Positions 1 to 7,389 of a stretch of DNA of 36,332 bases are shown one piece after another (position 1 is the stretch's first letter; the number at the start of each line of letters is the position of its first letter). Origin of the DNA: Schlegelella_A sp036496385 (GTDB taxonomy: Bacteria > Pseudomonadota > Gammaproteobacteria > Burkholderiales > Burkholderiaceae_C); the NCBI GenBank assembly GCA_036496385.1, contig DASXLD010000114.1, positions 1 through 36,332 on the forward strand, in the 5' to 3' direction. The notes below the pieces were generated by a model. That model worked only from the letters and a program-made list of their open reading frames with translations. It was not told the origin of the DNA and did no database searches. The position numbers and the translations under genes are program-made.

Positions 1-423
1 CGCGCGCTGGACTGCGAGGGCGCGGCGCGCCACGCAGAGCGACTGATCGGCTGGGGCGAAGGTCTGACGCCGGCAGGTGACGATTTCTTGATCGGCCTGA
101 TCGCCGGCCTCGCTGCACTCGCCGGCGGCGACGAGCGGCGGCAGCGCTTTTACACCCTGTTCGCCGCGACCCTCTGTTCCGGCACCCAGCGGACGACGCC
201 GATCGCGGCGCACTATCTGCGCCTCGCCGCATACGGCCACTACAACGAGACGCTCATCCGCGTGCGCGATGCGCTGCTCTGCGAGAGTGACCGGCGGGCA
301 GTCGACACCGCCCTGCAAAGCGCGCTGGACGTCGGCGCCACCTCGGGCGCGGACACGATGAGCGGCTTGCTGGCGGGGCTCGGGGCGTGGTTGCCCGCGC
401 CATGCAGCGCCGCGACGGCATGA
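1..423 (+). CDS. allH: DUF2877 protein, oxamate transcarbamylase subunit AllH-like (5' end missing)
   Basis: The frame is open from base 1, so the N-terminus lies outside the window. The visible 140 residues end at TGA 421-423. The motif GLTPAGDDFL (residues 21-30 of the visible part) is typical of the DUF2877 family, to which E. coli YlbF/AllH belongs. Full family members are about 270-290 residues, so roughly the C-terminal half is present. In E. coli AllH works with AllF and AllG as oxamate transcarbamylase, which interconverts oxalurate plus phosphate with oxamate plus carbamoyl phosphate. Its position directly before allF, allG and carbamate kinase supports that role here. The individual biochemical contribution of AllH is not clear from sequence, and the true substrate of this operon may differ from oxalurate. 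Confidence 0.8.
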   Translation, partial: RALDCEGAARHAERLIGWGEGLTPAGDDFLIGLIAGLAALAGGDERRQRFYTLFAATLCSGTQRTTPIAAHYLRLAAYGHYNETLIRVRDALLCESDRRAVDTALQSALDVGATSGADTMSGLLAGLGAWLPAPCSAATA

Positions 424-478
424 CATCGTCGCTTCGCTGGCCAAGGGCGAGCGAAGCGCGCAGCGCAGAGACATTCGC

Positions 479-2059
479 ATGAGTACCGCGACGACGCGCT
501 TCAAGGTATTCGCGAATCTATACAAGGATTCGGTGACGCTGATGCAGCTCGGCGCCCAGCTGCGCGAGCGCGACGGCGTCGCGCAGGCCTCCTGCGTGAT
601 GGCGACGCCGGCCAATCTGGCCCAGTTGCAGGACGCCGATCTTGCGATCGACGCCCGGCCGTCACCGTCCGATCTCCTCGTGGTCGTGCGCGGCGACCCG
701 GGCGCGTGCGAGGAGGCGATCGAAGCTGCCGATGCGTTCCTGCAATCGAAGGGCGCAGCCGGCGACGGCGGCGCGGCCGCATTCTCGATGCCGCTGGCGA
801 GCATCGCGCTCGGCGTCGAAAGCAACCCGGACGCAGACCTGGCGCTGATCTCGGTGCCGGGCGACTATGCCGCCGCCGAAGCGATCAAGGCGCTCGCGCT
901 CGGCCTGCACGTGATGCTGTTTTCCGACAACGTGTCGATCGCCGAAGAGCGGGCGATCAAGACCGCGGGCCGCGACAAGGGCCTGCTGGTGATGGGGCCG
1001 GATTGCGGCACGGCGATCGTCAACGGCGTTCCGCTCGGCTTTGCCAACGTCGTGCGGCGCGGTGACATCGGTCTCGTCGCCGCCTCGGGAACGGGGCTGC
1101 AGGAGGTCACCTGCCGCATCCACAACCTGGGCGGCGGAATCTCGCAGGCGCTCGGCACCGGCGGCCGCGACCTCAAGGAGGAGATCGGCGGCATCACGAT
1201 GCTGCAGGGGCTCGCCGCGCTCGCCGCGGATCGGCAGACGCGCGTGATCGTGCTGATCTCGAAGCCGCCCGCGCCTGCGATCGCACGCCGGATCGAGGAG
1301 GCGGCGGCCGCGGCCGGCAAGCCCGTCGTCATCCACTTCCTCGGCGCGCAGCCCGAGCAGGTTCGCGCCGGCTTGTCGAGCGCAGGGTCGCTGCGAGAGG
1401 CCGCCGACCTGGCCGTGGCGATCGCCCGCGGCGAGCCGGCGTCGCGCTCTGCGGAGACGCCGGCCGATGGCGTCGTCGCCGCCGTCGAGCGGCGCGCCGC
1501 AGCGATGACGCCGAAGCAGCGGTCGGTGCGCGGCCTCTTCACCGGCGGCACCTTCTGCTACGAGGCGCAGCTGGCGTTCATCGCGCGCGGCCTGACCTGC
1601 AGCTCGAACGCGCCGGCCAAAGGCGCGACGACGTTCGATGGCCGCTTCGACGGCCACGTCTTCCTCGATCTCGGTGACGACGACTACACGCGCGGGCGTC
1701 CGCACCCGATGATCGACCCGATGCTGCGCGACGCGGCGGTGCGCACGCAAGGTGCCGATCCACAGACCGCGGCGATCCTGTTCGACGTCGTGCTGGGATT
1801 CGGTTCGCACGCGAATCCGGCGGCCGGATTGGCGCGGGCGCTGACGCAGGCCGAGCGCGAAGCGGCAGCACAGGGCCGCACGCTGGCGATGATCGGTCAC
1901 GTCTGCGGTACCGACGGTGACCCGCAGGACAGGGCCGCGCAGGTGCGGCAGCTCGAGGACGCCGGTGCCGTGATCGTCGGCAGCAATGTCGAGGCGGCAA
2001 CGCTGGCGGCGCAGCTGGCGACGCGGCTCGTTGCGCGCGCAGGCGCAGGTCGAGCCTAG
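479..2059 (+). CDS. allF: FdrA-family protein, oxamate transcarbamylase subunit AllF-like
   Basis: 526 residues, a normal length for FdrA. The family is built from domains related to succinyl-CoA synthetase (ATP-grasp/CoA-ligase type) and carries out acyl- or carbamoyl-phosphate chemistry. Diagnostic stretches are GPDCGTAI (about 173-180), AASGTGLQEV (about 201-210) and GTGGRDL (about 226-232), matching the glycine-rich phosphate-handling loops of FdrA. E. coli FdrA was renamed AllF as a component of oxamate transcarbamylase. A 55-bp gap separates it from the DUF2877 gene, and the stop overlaps the AGGAG ribosome binding site of allG. The family is confident. The acceptor substrate is inferred only from neighbours, because no allantoinase, allantoicase or ureidoglycolate gene is visible in this window. 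Confidence 0.9.
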   Translation: MSTATTRFKVFANLYKDSVTLMQLGAQLRERDGVAQASCVMATPANLAQLQDADLAIDARPSPSDLLVVVRGDPGACEEAIEAADAFLQSKGAAGDGGAAAFSMPLASIALGVESNPDADLALISVPGDYAAAEAIKALALGLHVMLFSDNVSIAEERAIKTAGRDKGLLVMGPDCGTAIVNGVPLGFANVVRRGDIGLVAASGTGLQEVTCRIHNLGGGISQALGTGGRDLKEEIGGITMLQGLAALAADRQTRVIVLISKPPAPAIARRIEEAAAAAGKPVVIHFLGAQPEQVRAGLSSAGSLREAADLAVAIARGEPASRSAETPADGVVAAVERRAAAMTPKQRSVRGLFTGGTFCYEAQLAFIARGLTCSSNAPAKGATTFDGRFDGHVFLDLGDDDYTRGRPHPMIDPMLRDAAVRTQGADPQTAAILFDVVLGFGSHANPAAGLARALTQAEREAAAQGRTLAMIGHVCGTDGDPQDRAAQVRQLEDAGAVIVGSNVEAATLAAQLATRLVARAGAGRA

Positions 2060-2068
2060 GAGCGCGCG

Positions 2069-3502
2069 ATGTCCGCCAACGCGCTCTTCAAGGACACGCT
2101 GACCGTCGTCAACGTCGGCCTCAAGGGCTTCGGCGACGACGTCGTCGCCGCCGGCGGCCACTGCGTATCCCTCGACTGGCAGCCACCGGCACAAGGCGAT
2201 CGCGAAGGCGGCTGGGCGCTGGCCGAAATTCTCGAGCACCCGCAGATTGCCGCCGCCAACGCCGCGGCGCTCGCCCGCTTCATCGCCGCCAACCCGGTCC
2301 TGATCGACGTCGCCACGGCGCGCGACGTGCTGCCCGGCATGGCGGGCGGTCGAAAGCTGATCGTGCATGCGGGGCCTCCGATCGCCTGGCGAGCGATGTG
2401 CGGGCCGATGCAGGGCGCAGTGCTCGGCGCAGCGGTCCTCGAAGGCTGGGCGGCGTCGGTCGACGCCGCCGAGCGTCTCGTCGCGACCGGCGGCGTCGAG
2501 CTCGCACCGTGCCATGACCAAGGCGCGGTCGGGCCGATGGCCGGCATCATCAGTCCGAGCATGCCGGTCTTCGTCGTCGAGAACAAGACGGCGGGCAATC
2601 GTGCGTACTGCAACTTCAACGAAGGGCTCGGCAAGGTGCTGCGCTTCGGCGCCAACGGGCCGGAGGTCATCGACCGCCTGCGCACGCTCGCCGAGACGAT
2701 CGCGCCGACGCTGCGCGCGGTGCTGGCGCGCACCGGCCCGATCGAGCTGAAGCCGTTGATGGCCCAGGCGATCAACATGGGCGACGAGGTCCACAACCGC
2801 AACGTCGCTGCGACGGCGCTCTTCATCAAACGCGTCGCGCCGGCGCTGATCGACGCCGACGCGACGCGCGCGAATGCCGCGGCGACGCTGGCCTTCATCG
2901 CCGGCAACGACCACTTCTTCCTCAACCTGTCGATGGCGGCGTGCAAGTCGATGTGCGACGCGGCGGCGGGGGTCGCGGGCAGCTCGATGGTGACGGCCAT
3001 GGCGCGCAACGGCGTCAACTTCGGCGTCCGCTTGTCGGGCACTGGCGACACCTGGTTCGAGGCGCCCGCGAATCCGGTCGACGGCCTCTACTTCCCTGGC
3101 TATTCGATCGCCGATGCCGCCGCCGATCTCGGCGATTCCGCGATCACCGAGACCGCCGGCGTCGGCGGCTTCGCGATGGCCGCGGCGCCGGCGATCGTCA
3201 AGTTCGTCGGCGGCACGCCCACCGATGCGATCCACCACAGCCTGCGCATGCGCGCGATCACGCTCGGGGTCAATCCGTCGTTCACGCTGCCGGCGCTAGA
3301 CTTCGCGGCGGCCGCGGTCGGCATCGACGCGCGCAAGGTGGTCGACAACGGCATCCTGCCGGTGATCAACAGCGGCATCGCGCACAGCCAGGCAGGCGTC
3401 GGCCAGATCGGCGCCGGCGTCACGACGGCGCCGATGGCGTGCTTCACGTCGGCGGTGAAGGCGCTTGCGCACAGCATCGGCGAGAGAGGGAGGCTGCCAT
3501 GA
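2069..3502 (+). CDS. allG: DUF1116 protein, oxamate transcarbamylase subunit AllG-like
   Basis: 477 residues, matching DUF1116 proteins such as E. coli YlbE (AllG) and YahG. Characteristic segments include NGVNFGVRLSGTGDTWFEAP and ETAGVGGFAMAAAPAI in the middle to C-terminal half. The start ATG has a clear AGGAG six bases upstream (2058-2062). The stop overlaps the allK start (ATGA at 3499-3502), indicating translational coupling to carbamate kinase. Family knowledge: AllF, AllG and AllH are jointly required for oxamate transcarbamylase activity in E. coli. The residues that select the carbamoyl donor are not known to me, so substrate assignment rests on context. No signal peptide or membrane segment is apparent, so it is probably cytoplasmic. 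Confidence 0.88.
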   Translation: MSANALFKDTLTVVNVGLKGFGDDVVAAGGHCVSLDWQPPAQGDREGGWALAEILEHPQIAAANAAALARFIAANPVLIDVATARDVLPGMAGGRKLIVHAGPPIAWRAMCGPMQGAVLGAAVLEGWAASVDAAERLVATGGVELAPCHDQGAVGPMAGIISPSMPVFVVENKTAGNRAYCNFNEGLGKVLRFGANGPEVIDRLRTLAETIAPTLRAVLARTGPIELKPLMAQAINMGDEVHNRNVAATALFIKRVAPALIDADATRANAAATLAFIAGNDHFFLNLSMAACKSMCDAAAGVAGSSMVTAMARNGVNFGVRLSGTGDTWFEAPANPVDGLYFPGYSIADAAADLGDSAITETAGVGGFAMAAAPAIVKFVGGTPTDAIHHSLRMRAITLGVNPSFTLPALDFAAAAVGIDARKVVDNGILPVINSGIAHSQAGVGQIGAGVTTAPMACFTSAVKALAHSIGERGRLP

Positions 3503-4446
3503 CCAAGCCGCTTGCAGTCGTCGCCGTCGGCGGCAACGCTCTGATCCTGGACGACCAGCACATGGCGCTCGCCGACCAGTACGACGCGGTCTGCGAAACG
3601 GCGACACACGTGGCGACGATGATCGCCGCCGGCTGGAATGTCGTGCTGACGCACGGCAACGGCCCGCAGGTCGGCTTCATCCTGCGCCGCTCGGAGATCG
3701 CCGACGGGCAAGTGCCGACGGTCCCGGTCCAGTACGCGGTCGGCGACACGCAGGGCGCGATCGGCTTCATGTTCCAGAACGCGCTCGGCAACGCGCTGTC
3801 GCGCCGCGGCATCCGCGTCCCCGTCGTCACTTTGGTCACGCAGACGCTGGTCGATCGCCGCGATCCGGCGTTCGCCAAGCCCGACAAGCCGATCGGTTCG
3901 TTCATGACCGAAGACGTCGCGCGCCGCCTGGCCGCCGAGCTCGCCTGGACGGTGATGCAGGACGGCAACCGCGGCTGGCGTCGCGCGATCGCGTCGCCGC
4001 AACCGGTGCGGGTGATCGAAGCGCCGATCATCGAACGCCTGGCCCGCGAGGGCGTGCTGATCGTCGCCTGCGGCGGCGGCGGCATCGCCGTCGAGGAGGT
4101 CGAGAAGGGCGAGCTGCGCGGCGTCGAGGCCGTGATCGACAAGGACCGCGCCTCGGCTCTGCTCGCGATCGAGATGTCGGCCGAGCTGCTGATGATTCCG
4201 ACCGGCGTGCCGCGCGTCGCGATCCGGTTCGGCCAGCCCGACGAGCAATGGCTCGACCGGATCAGCGTCGCCCAGGCCGAGGCGTATGCGGCCGAGGGGC
4301 ACTTCGGCGCCGGCAGCATGGGCCCGAAGATCGAGGCCTTGCTCAACTTCGTCAAGCGCCGCCCCGGCGGGCGCGGCGTGATCACCAACGCCGAGAACAT
4401 CGAGCGCGCCCTGCGCGGCGAGACCGGCACCTGGATCGAAGGCTAG
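3499..4446 (+). CDS. allK: Carbamate kinase
   Basis: 315 residues, the normal length. It transfers phosphate from carbamoyl phosphate to ADP, giving ATP and carbamate, which decays to ammonia and CO2. Family motifs seen are GGNAL (11-15), THGNGPQVG (51-59), the glycine loop GGGGIAV (192-198) and DKDRASALLA (from about 214). The ATG overlaps the allG stop and has a strong GGGAGG upstream, which fixes the start. Carbamate kinases appear in arginine fermentation (ArcC) and ureide breakdown (AllK/YbcF). There is no arginine deiminase or ornithine carbamoyltransferase here, and the AllFGH-like genes lie immediately upstream, so the AllK role is favoured: harvesting ATP from carbamoyl phosphate released by the upstream enzymes. 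Confidence 0.93.
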   Translation: MTKPLAVVAVGGNALILDDQHMALADQYDAVCETATHVATMIAAGWNVVLTHGNGPQVGFILRRSEIADGQVPTVPVQYAVGDTQGAIGFMFQNALGNALSRRGIRVPVVTLVTQTLVDRRDPAFAKPDKPIGSFMTEDVARRLAAELAWTVMQDGNRGWRRAIASPQPVRVIEAPIIERLAREGVLIVACGGGGIAVEEVEKGELRGVEAVIDKDRASALLAIEMSAELLMIPTGVPRVAIRFGQPDEQWLDRISVAQAEAYAAEGHFGAGSMGPKIEALLNFVKRRPGGRGVITNAENIERALRGETGTWIEG

Positions 4447-4451
4447 CGCCG

Positions 4452-4865
4452 ATGGAAACCACGCTGCTCGCCGTCAACGGAACGTTGATGCGCGGCCTCG
4501 AGCTCAATCCCAACCTGCTCGCGGTCGGCGCGACGTTCGTTCGCGAGGACGAGACCGACGCCTGCTATCGGCTCTGGTCGATCGGCGATCGTCATCCGGC
4601 AATGCAGCGCACGCCGGGCACCCGCACGCGCGTCGCGCTCGAGCTCTGGGCCGTGCCGGTCGCGGGCCTGGCGCGGCTGCTGCAGAGCGAGCCGCCCGGG
4701 CTGGCGATCGGCAAAGTCGTCCTGAAGGACGGCTCGATCGTGCTCGGCGTCCTCGGCGAGCCCTTCCTCTGCGAAGGGCAGCGCGAAATCAGCGAGTTCG
4801 GCGGCTGGCGCGCTTATACGGCGTCGCCGATTTATCGGGCAGACAACAAGGGAGGAAAAACATGA
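4452..4865 (+). CDS. Stand-alone allophanate hydrolase C-terminal-like domain protein
   Basis: 137 residues. The whole protein resembles the C-terminal domain of allophanate hydrolase (AtzF/DUR1,2 type, gamma-glutamylcyclotransferase-like fold). It begins VNGTLMRGLELN and ends near EISEFGGWRAYTAS, the conserved closing motif of that domain. The Ser-cisSer-Lys amidase half of allophanate hydrolase is absent, both from this protein and from the visible neighbourhood. In some allophanate hydrolases this domain processes N-carboxycarbamate or supports assembly; what it does alone is unknown. It sits 5 bp after carbamate kinase and overlaps the permease start (ATGA 4862-4865), so it belongs to the operon. 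A small cyclotransferase or decarboxylase role acting on a ureide intermediate is possible but unproven. Confidence 0.72.
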   Translation: METTLLAVNGTLMRGLELNPNLLAVGATFVREDETDACYRLWSIGDRHPAMQRTPGTRTRVALELWAVPVAGLARLLQSEPPGLAIGKVVLKDGSIVLGVLGEPFLCEGQREISEFGGWRAYTASPIYRADNKGGKT

Positions 4866-6409
4866 ATGCTGAAGCTCATGCGAGTGCGGGACGTCTCTGG
4901 GTCCCAGGCGACTGGAACGGCTTCTTCGGCCTGTTCACCAACGTCCTGCTGAATGTCATCGTCCTGACCGGCCTCTGCCTGGGGGTCGTTCAGCTTCCGG
5001 CCGACACCGTGTTCGGTCGCATCCTGCCGGCGCTCGGCATCGCCTTGCCGCTCGGCAACCTGTTCTACGCGTATCTCGCCTGGCAGCTCAGCAAGCGCGA
5101 GGGCCGCGGCGACGTGACGGCGATGCCGTACGGGCCGAGCGTGCCGCACATGTTCATCGTCGTCTTCCTGGTCATGCTGCCGGTCTACCTGGAGACGAAG
5201 AACCCGCTGGTCGCCTGGTACGGCGGGCTCGCGTGGTGCTTCATCATCGGCGTCATCGTCCTGCTCGGCGCTTTCGTCGGCCCGCAGCTTCGCGCCCTGA
5301 CGCCGCGCGCGGCGATGCTCGGGACGCTGGCCGGCATCTCGATCGCCTTCATCTCGATGCGCCCGGCGTTCCAGCTCTGGGAGACGCCGTGGATCGGCCT
5401 GGCGTGCTTCGCGATCGTCCTGATCGCCTGGACGGCGAACGTCCGGCTGCCGGGCGGCCTGCCCGGCGGGCTCGTCGCGGTGATCGTCGGCTCGGCGATC
5501 GGCTGGATCGCCTCGCTCGCGGGCTGGAGCGACTACATGCAGCCGGCGGCGGTGAGCAAGTCGCTCGGCCAGTTCGGGCTGCACCTGCCCGTGTTCTCGA
5601 ACGACGTCTGGACCGGGCTCGCGAAGGTGGCGCCGCTCCTCGCTACGGCGATCCCGCTGGGCATCTACAACTTCACCGAGGCGATGAACAACGTCGAGAG
5701 CGCCTCGGCCGCCGGCGACAACTACGACCTGCGCAAGATCCTGCTGGCCGACGGCCTCGGCGCGGTCGTGGGCTCGATGCTCGGCAGTCCGTTTCCTCCC
5801 GCCGTCTACATCGGTCACCCGGGTTGGAAGGCGGTCGGCGGCCGAATCGGCTACTCGCTCGCGACCGGCATCGCGATCGCGCTCGTCTGCTTCCTCGGCC
5901 TCACCGCGCTGCTGCTGGCGCTGATTCCGCTGGTCGCGATCCTGCCGATCCTGCTCTACATCGGCCTCGTCATCGGTGCGCAGGCGTTCCAGGCTTCGCC
6001 GGCCAAGCACGCGCCGGCAATCGTGCTGGCGCTGATCCCCAACATCGCCGAGTGGGCGAAGACGCAGATCGACGGCGCGCTCGGTGCGGCCGGCACCTCC
6101 GTCACGGCCATCGGGCTCGGCAAGCTGGCCGGGTTCGGCGTCCTCTACAAGGGCCTGGAATCGGTCGGCGGCGGCTCGGTGCTGGCGGGAATGGTGCTGG
6201 GCGCGATCGCCGTCTGCGTGATCGACAACAAGATGCGGCACGCCGTCGTCTGGGCGGTTGCGGGCGCCGCTCTCTCCTACATCGGACTGATCCATGGCGA
6301 GCAGCTCGGCTGGGGCGTGTCGCCGCTGGTCTCGCTCGGCTACCTGATGTTTGCCGTCACCTGCGCGATCCTCATGCGCGGGCAAGCTGCGCTTCCCGCC
6401 GAGGCTTGA
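4862..6409 (+). CDS. NCS2-type (xanthine/uracil permease family) transporter
   Basis: 515 residues with about 12 hydrophobic segments, so an inner-membrane permease. The block NFTEAMNNVESASAAGDNYD followed by ILLADGLGAVVGSMLGSPFPP and GGRIGYSLATG parallels the central scaffold of AzgA/NCS2 nucleobase permeases, where an acidic residue in this block binds the base. The classical signature with E/Q-N-x-G and a trailing T-R is not seen, so it is a divergent branch and the substrate cannot be read off. The start has a strong GGAGG (4851-4855) and overlaps the preceding stop. As the last gene of the operon it probably imports the compound that the AllFGH-like enzymes break down: a purine or pyrimidine, a ring ureide, or biuret-like nitrogen. 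Confidence 0.8.
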   Translation: MNAEAHASAGRLWVPGDWNGFFGLFTNVLLNVIVLTGLCLGVVQLPADTVFGRILPALGIALPLGNLFYAYLAWQLSKREGRGDVTAMPYGPSVPHMFIVVFLVMLPVYLETKNPLVAWYGGLAWCFIIGVIVLLGAFVGPQLRALTPRAAMLGTLAGISIAFISMRPAFQLWETPWIGLACFAIVLIAWTANVRLPGGLPGGLVAVIVGSAIGWIASLAGWSDYMQPAAVSKSLGQFGLHLPVFSNDVWTGLAKVAPLLATAIPLGIYNFTEAMNNVESASAAGDNYDLRKILLADGLGAVVGSMLGSPFPPAVYIGHPGWKAVGGRIGYSLATGIAIALVCFLGLTALLLALIPLVAILPILLYIGLVIGAQAFQASPAKHAPAIVLALIPNIAEWAKTQIDGALGAAGTSVTAIGLGKLAGFGVLYKGLESVGGGSVLAGMVLGAIAVCVIDNKMRHAVVWAVAGAALSYIGLIHGEQLGWGVSPLVSLGYLMFAVTCAILMRGQAALPAEA

Positions 6410-6424
6410 TCGCGATCGGCCCTG

Positions 6425-6453
6425 CCCCGCCGGTGCGCGAGCGCCGGCGCGGG
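6425..6453. terminator. GC-rich stem-loop between convergent genes
   Basis: CCCCGCCGGTGC and GCGCCGGCGCGGG can pair around a GCGA loop, with one mismatch and a bulge. The hairpin lies exactly between the convergent stops of the permease and the cysteine hydrolase. There is no T tract on either side, so it may be a bidirectional Rho-assisted stop or only a stabilising 3' hairpin. Confidence 0.4.
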
Positions 6454-7125
6454 CTAGCCGCGCAGCGCCGCCAGTGCTCGCTCGGAGTCTGAAACCCAGC
6501 CGAAGAGCGCTCCCTGCGCCTTGACCATCTCGAGAGCGACGCGCTGGAATTCCGGAAAGTACGAGCCGACGCAATCGGCGAGGACGACGCACTCGTAGCC
6601 GCGATCGTTGGCCTCGCGCACGGTCGTGGTGACGCAGACCTCGGTCGTCACGCCGCAGACGATCAAAGACTTGATGCCCCGGTTGTGCAGGATGAGATCG
6701 AGGTCGGTGGCGCAGAACGCGCCTTTGCCGGGCTTGTCGACGACGACTTCGCCGGTCCGCGGAGCGAGTTGCGGCACGATCTCGTGGCCGCGCTCGCCGC
6801 GCACCAGCAGTCGCCCCATCGGGCCCGGATCGCCGATGCGCGTGGCGCCGCGGCCGCGAACGATCTTGGTCGGCGGGCAGTCGGCCAGATCCGGGCTGTG
6901 CCCCTCGCGCGTGTGGATCACCATCATCGCCATCGCACGCGCGGCGTCGAGCATCCGCTTGCACGGCGCGATCACCGCCTGCAGGGGCGTGACGTCGTTG
7001 CCGAGCGCTTCGCCGAAGCCTCCCGGCTCGACGAAATCGCGCTGCATGTCGATCACGACGAGCGCCGTCGACTGCAGATCGAACTCGTATTCGTACGGTT
7101 CGGCGCGCATCGATCTCTTAGCCAT
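6454..7125 (-). CDS. Cysteine hydrolase of the isochorismatase family, biuret amidohydrolase-like
   Basis: 223 residues from the ATG at 7125, which has a strong GGAGGG five bases upstream; an in-frame ATG at 7143 lacks such a site. The Asp-Lys-Cys triad of the family is visible: D26 in VVIDMQRDF, K131 in DKPGKGAF and C164 in TTEVCVTTTV. From memory, several stretches match rhizobial biuret hydrolase BiuH closely: HTREGHSPDLADCP, RIGDPGPMGRLL, DKPGKGAFCATDL and VREANDRGYECV. BiuH converts biuret to allophanate and ammonia. Related enzymes act on ureidoacrylate (RutB), N-carbamoylsarcosine or nicotinamide, so the substrate is not certain. It converges on the AllFGH-like operon, which suggests a shared pathway although it is transcribed separately. 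Confidence 0.82.
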   Translation of the reverse strand: MAKRSMRAEPYEYEFDLQSTALVVIDMQRDFVEPGGFGEALGNDVTPLQAVIAPCKRMLDAARAMAMMVIHTREGHSPDLADCPPTKIVRGRGATRIGDPGPMGRLLVRGERGHEIVPQLAPRTGEVVVDKPGKGAFCATDLDLILHNRGIKSLIVCGVTTEVCVTTTVREANDRGYECVVLADCVGSYFPEFQRVALEMVKAQGALFGWVSDSERALAALRG

Positions 7126-7229
7126 CGTCCCTCCTGTCGGCATTCGCCGTCATGGTACTGCGACGAAGTCCCGAAGAATACCTGCCGATGCACGGCCGAA
7201 CGCGTGCGCTGACGTACAGTGCGCACGGC

Positions 7230-7308
7230 GGGCCGCTAGCTCATGATTGGTTAGAGCAGCAGACTCATAATCTGTTGGTGCCGTGTTCGACTCACGGGCG
7301 GCCTACCA
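7230..7308 (+). tRNA. tRNA with CAU anticodon, probably elongator tRNA-Met
   Basis: It folds as a full cloverleaf. Acceptor GGGCCGC pairs with GCGGCCT (first pair G-U). D arm is GCTC/GAGC, anticodon stem GCAGA/TCTGT with loop CTCATAA (anticodon CAT), and T arm CCGTG-TTCGACT-CACGG. Discriminator A 7305 is followed by an encoded CCA (7306-7308). It lacks the three G-C pairs and C1-A72 mismatch of initiator tRNA. A CAU anticodon could also mean tRNA-Ile2 (lysidine-modified); identity elements were not decisive by eye. A possible -10 (TACAGT, 7215-7220) lies just upstream, with no clear -35. Confidence 0.9.
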
Positions 7309-7389
7309 TGAACCTTGCAGCGGTCGGCTCGCGGCGACTCGGACCGTGAGGCAGGCGTCGCACGGGCGCGCTGGCGCGACGATCGCCCG

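Noticed and set aside
662..3238. 858-residue open frame on the minus strand opposite allF/allG
   Set aside because: It is Arg/Asp-rich, low-complexity translation typical of antisense frames in GC-rich genes; the plus strand has clear family motifs and start signals.
3465..4865. 466-residue frame running through allK into the small domain gene
   Set aside because: Only its last 137 residues are real; the upstream part is out of frame with carbamate kinase and compositionally odd.
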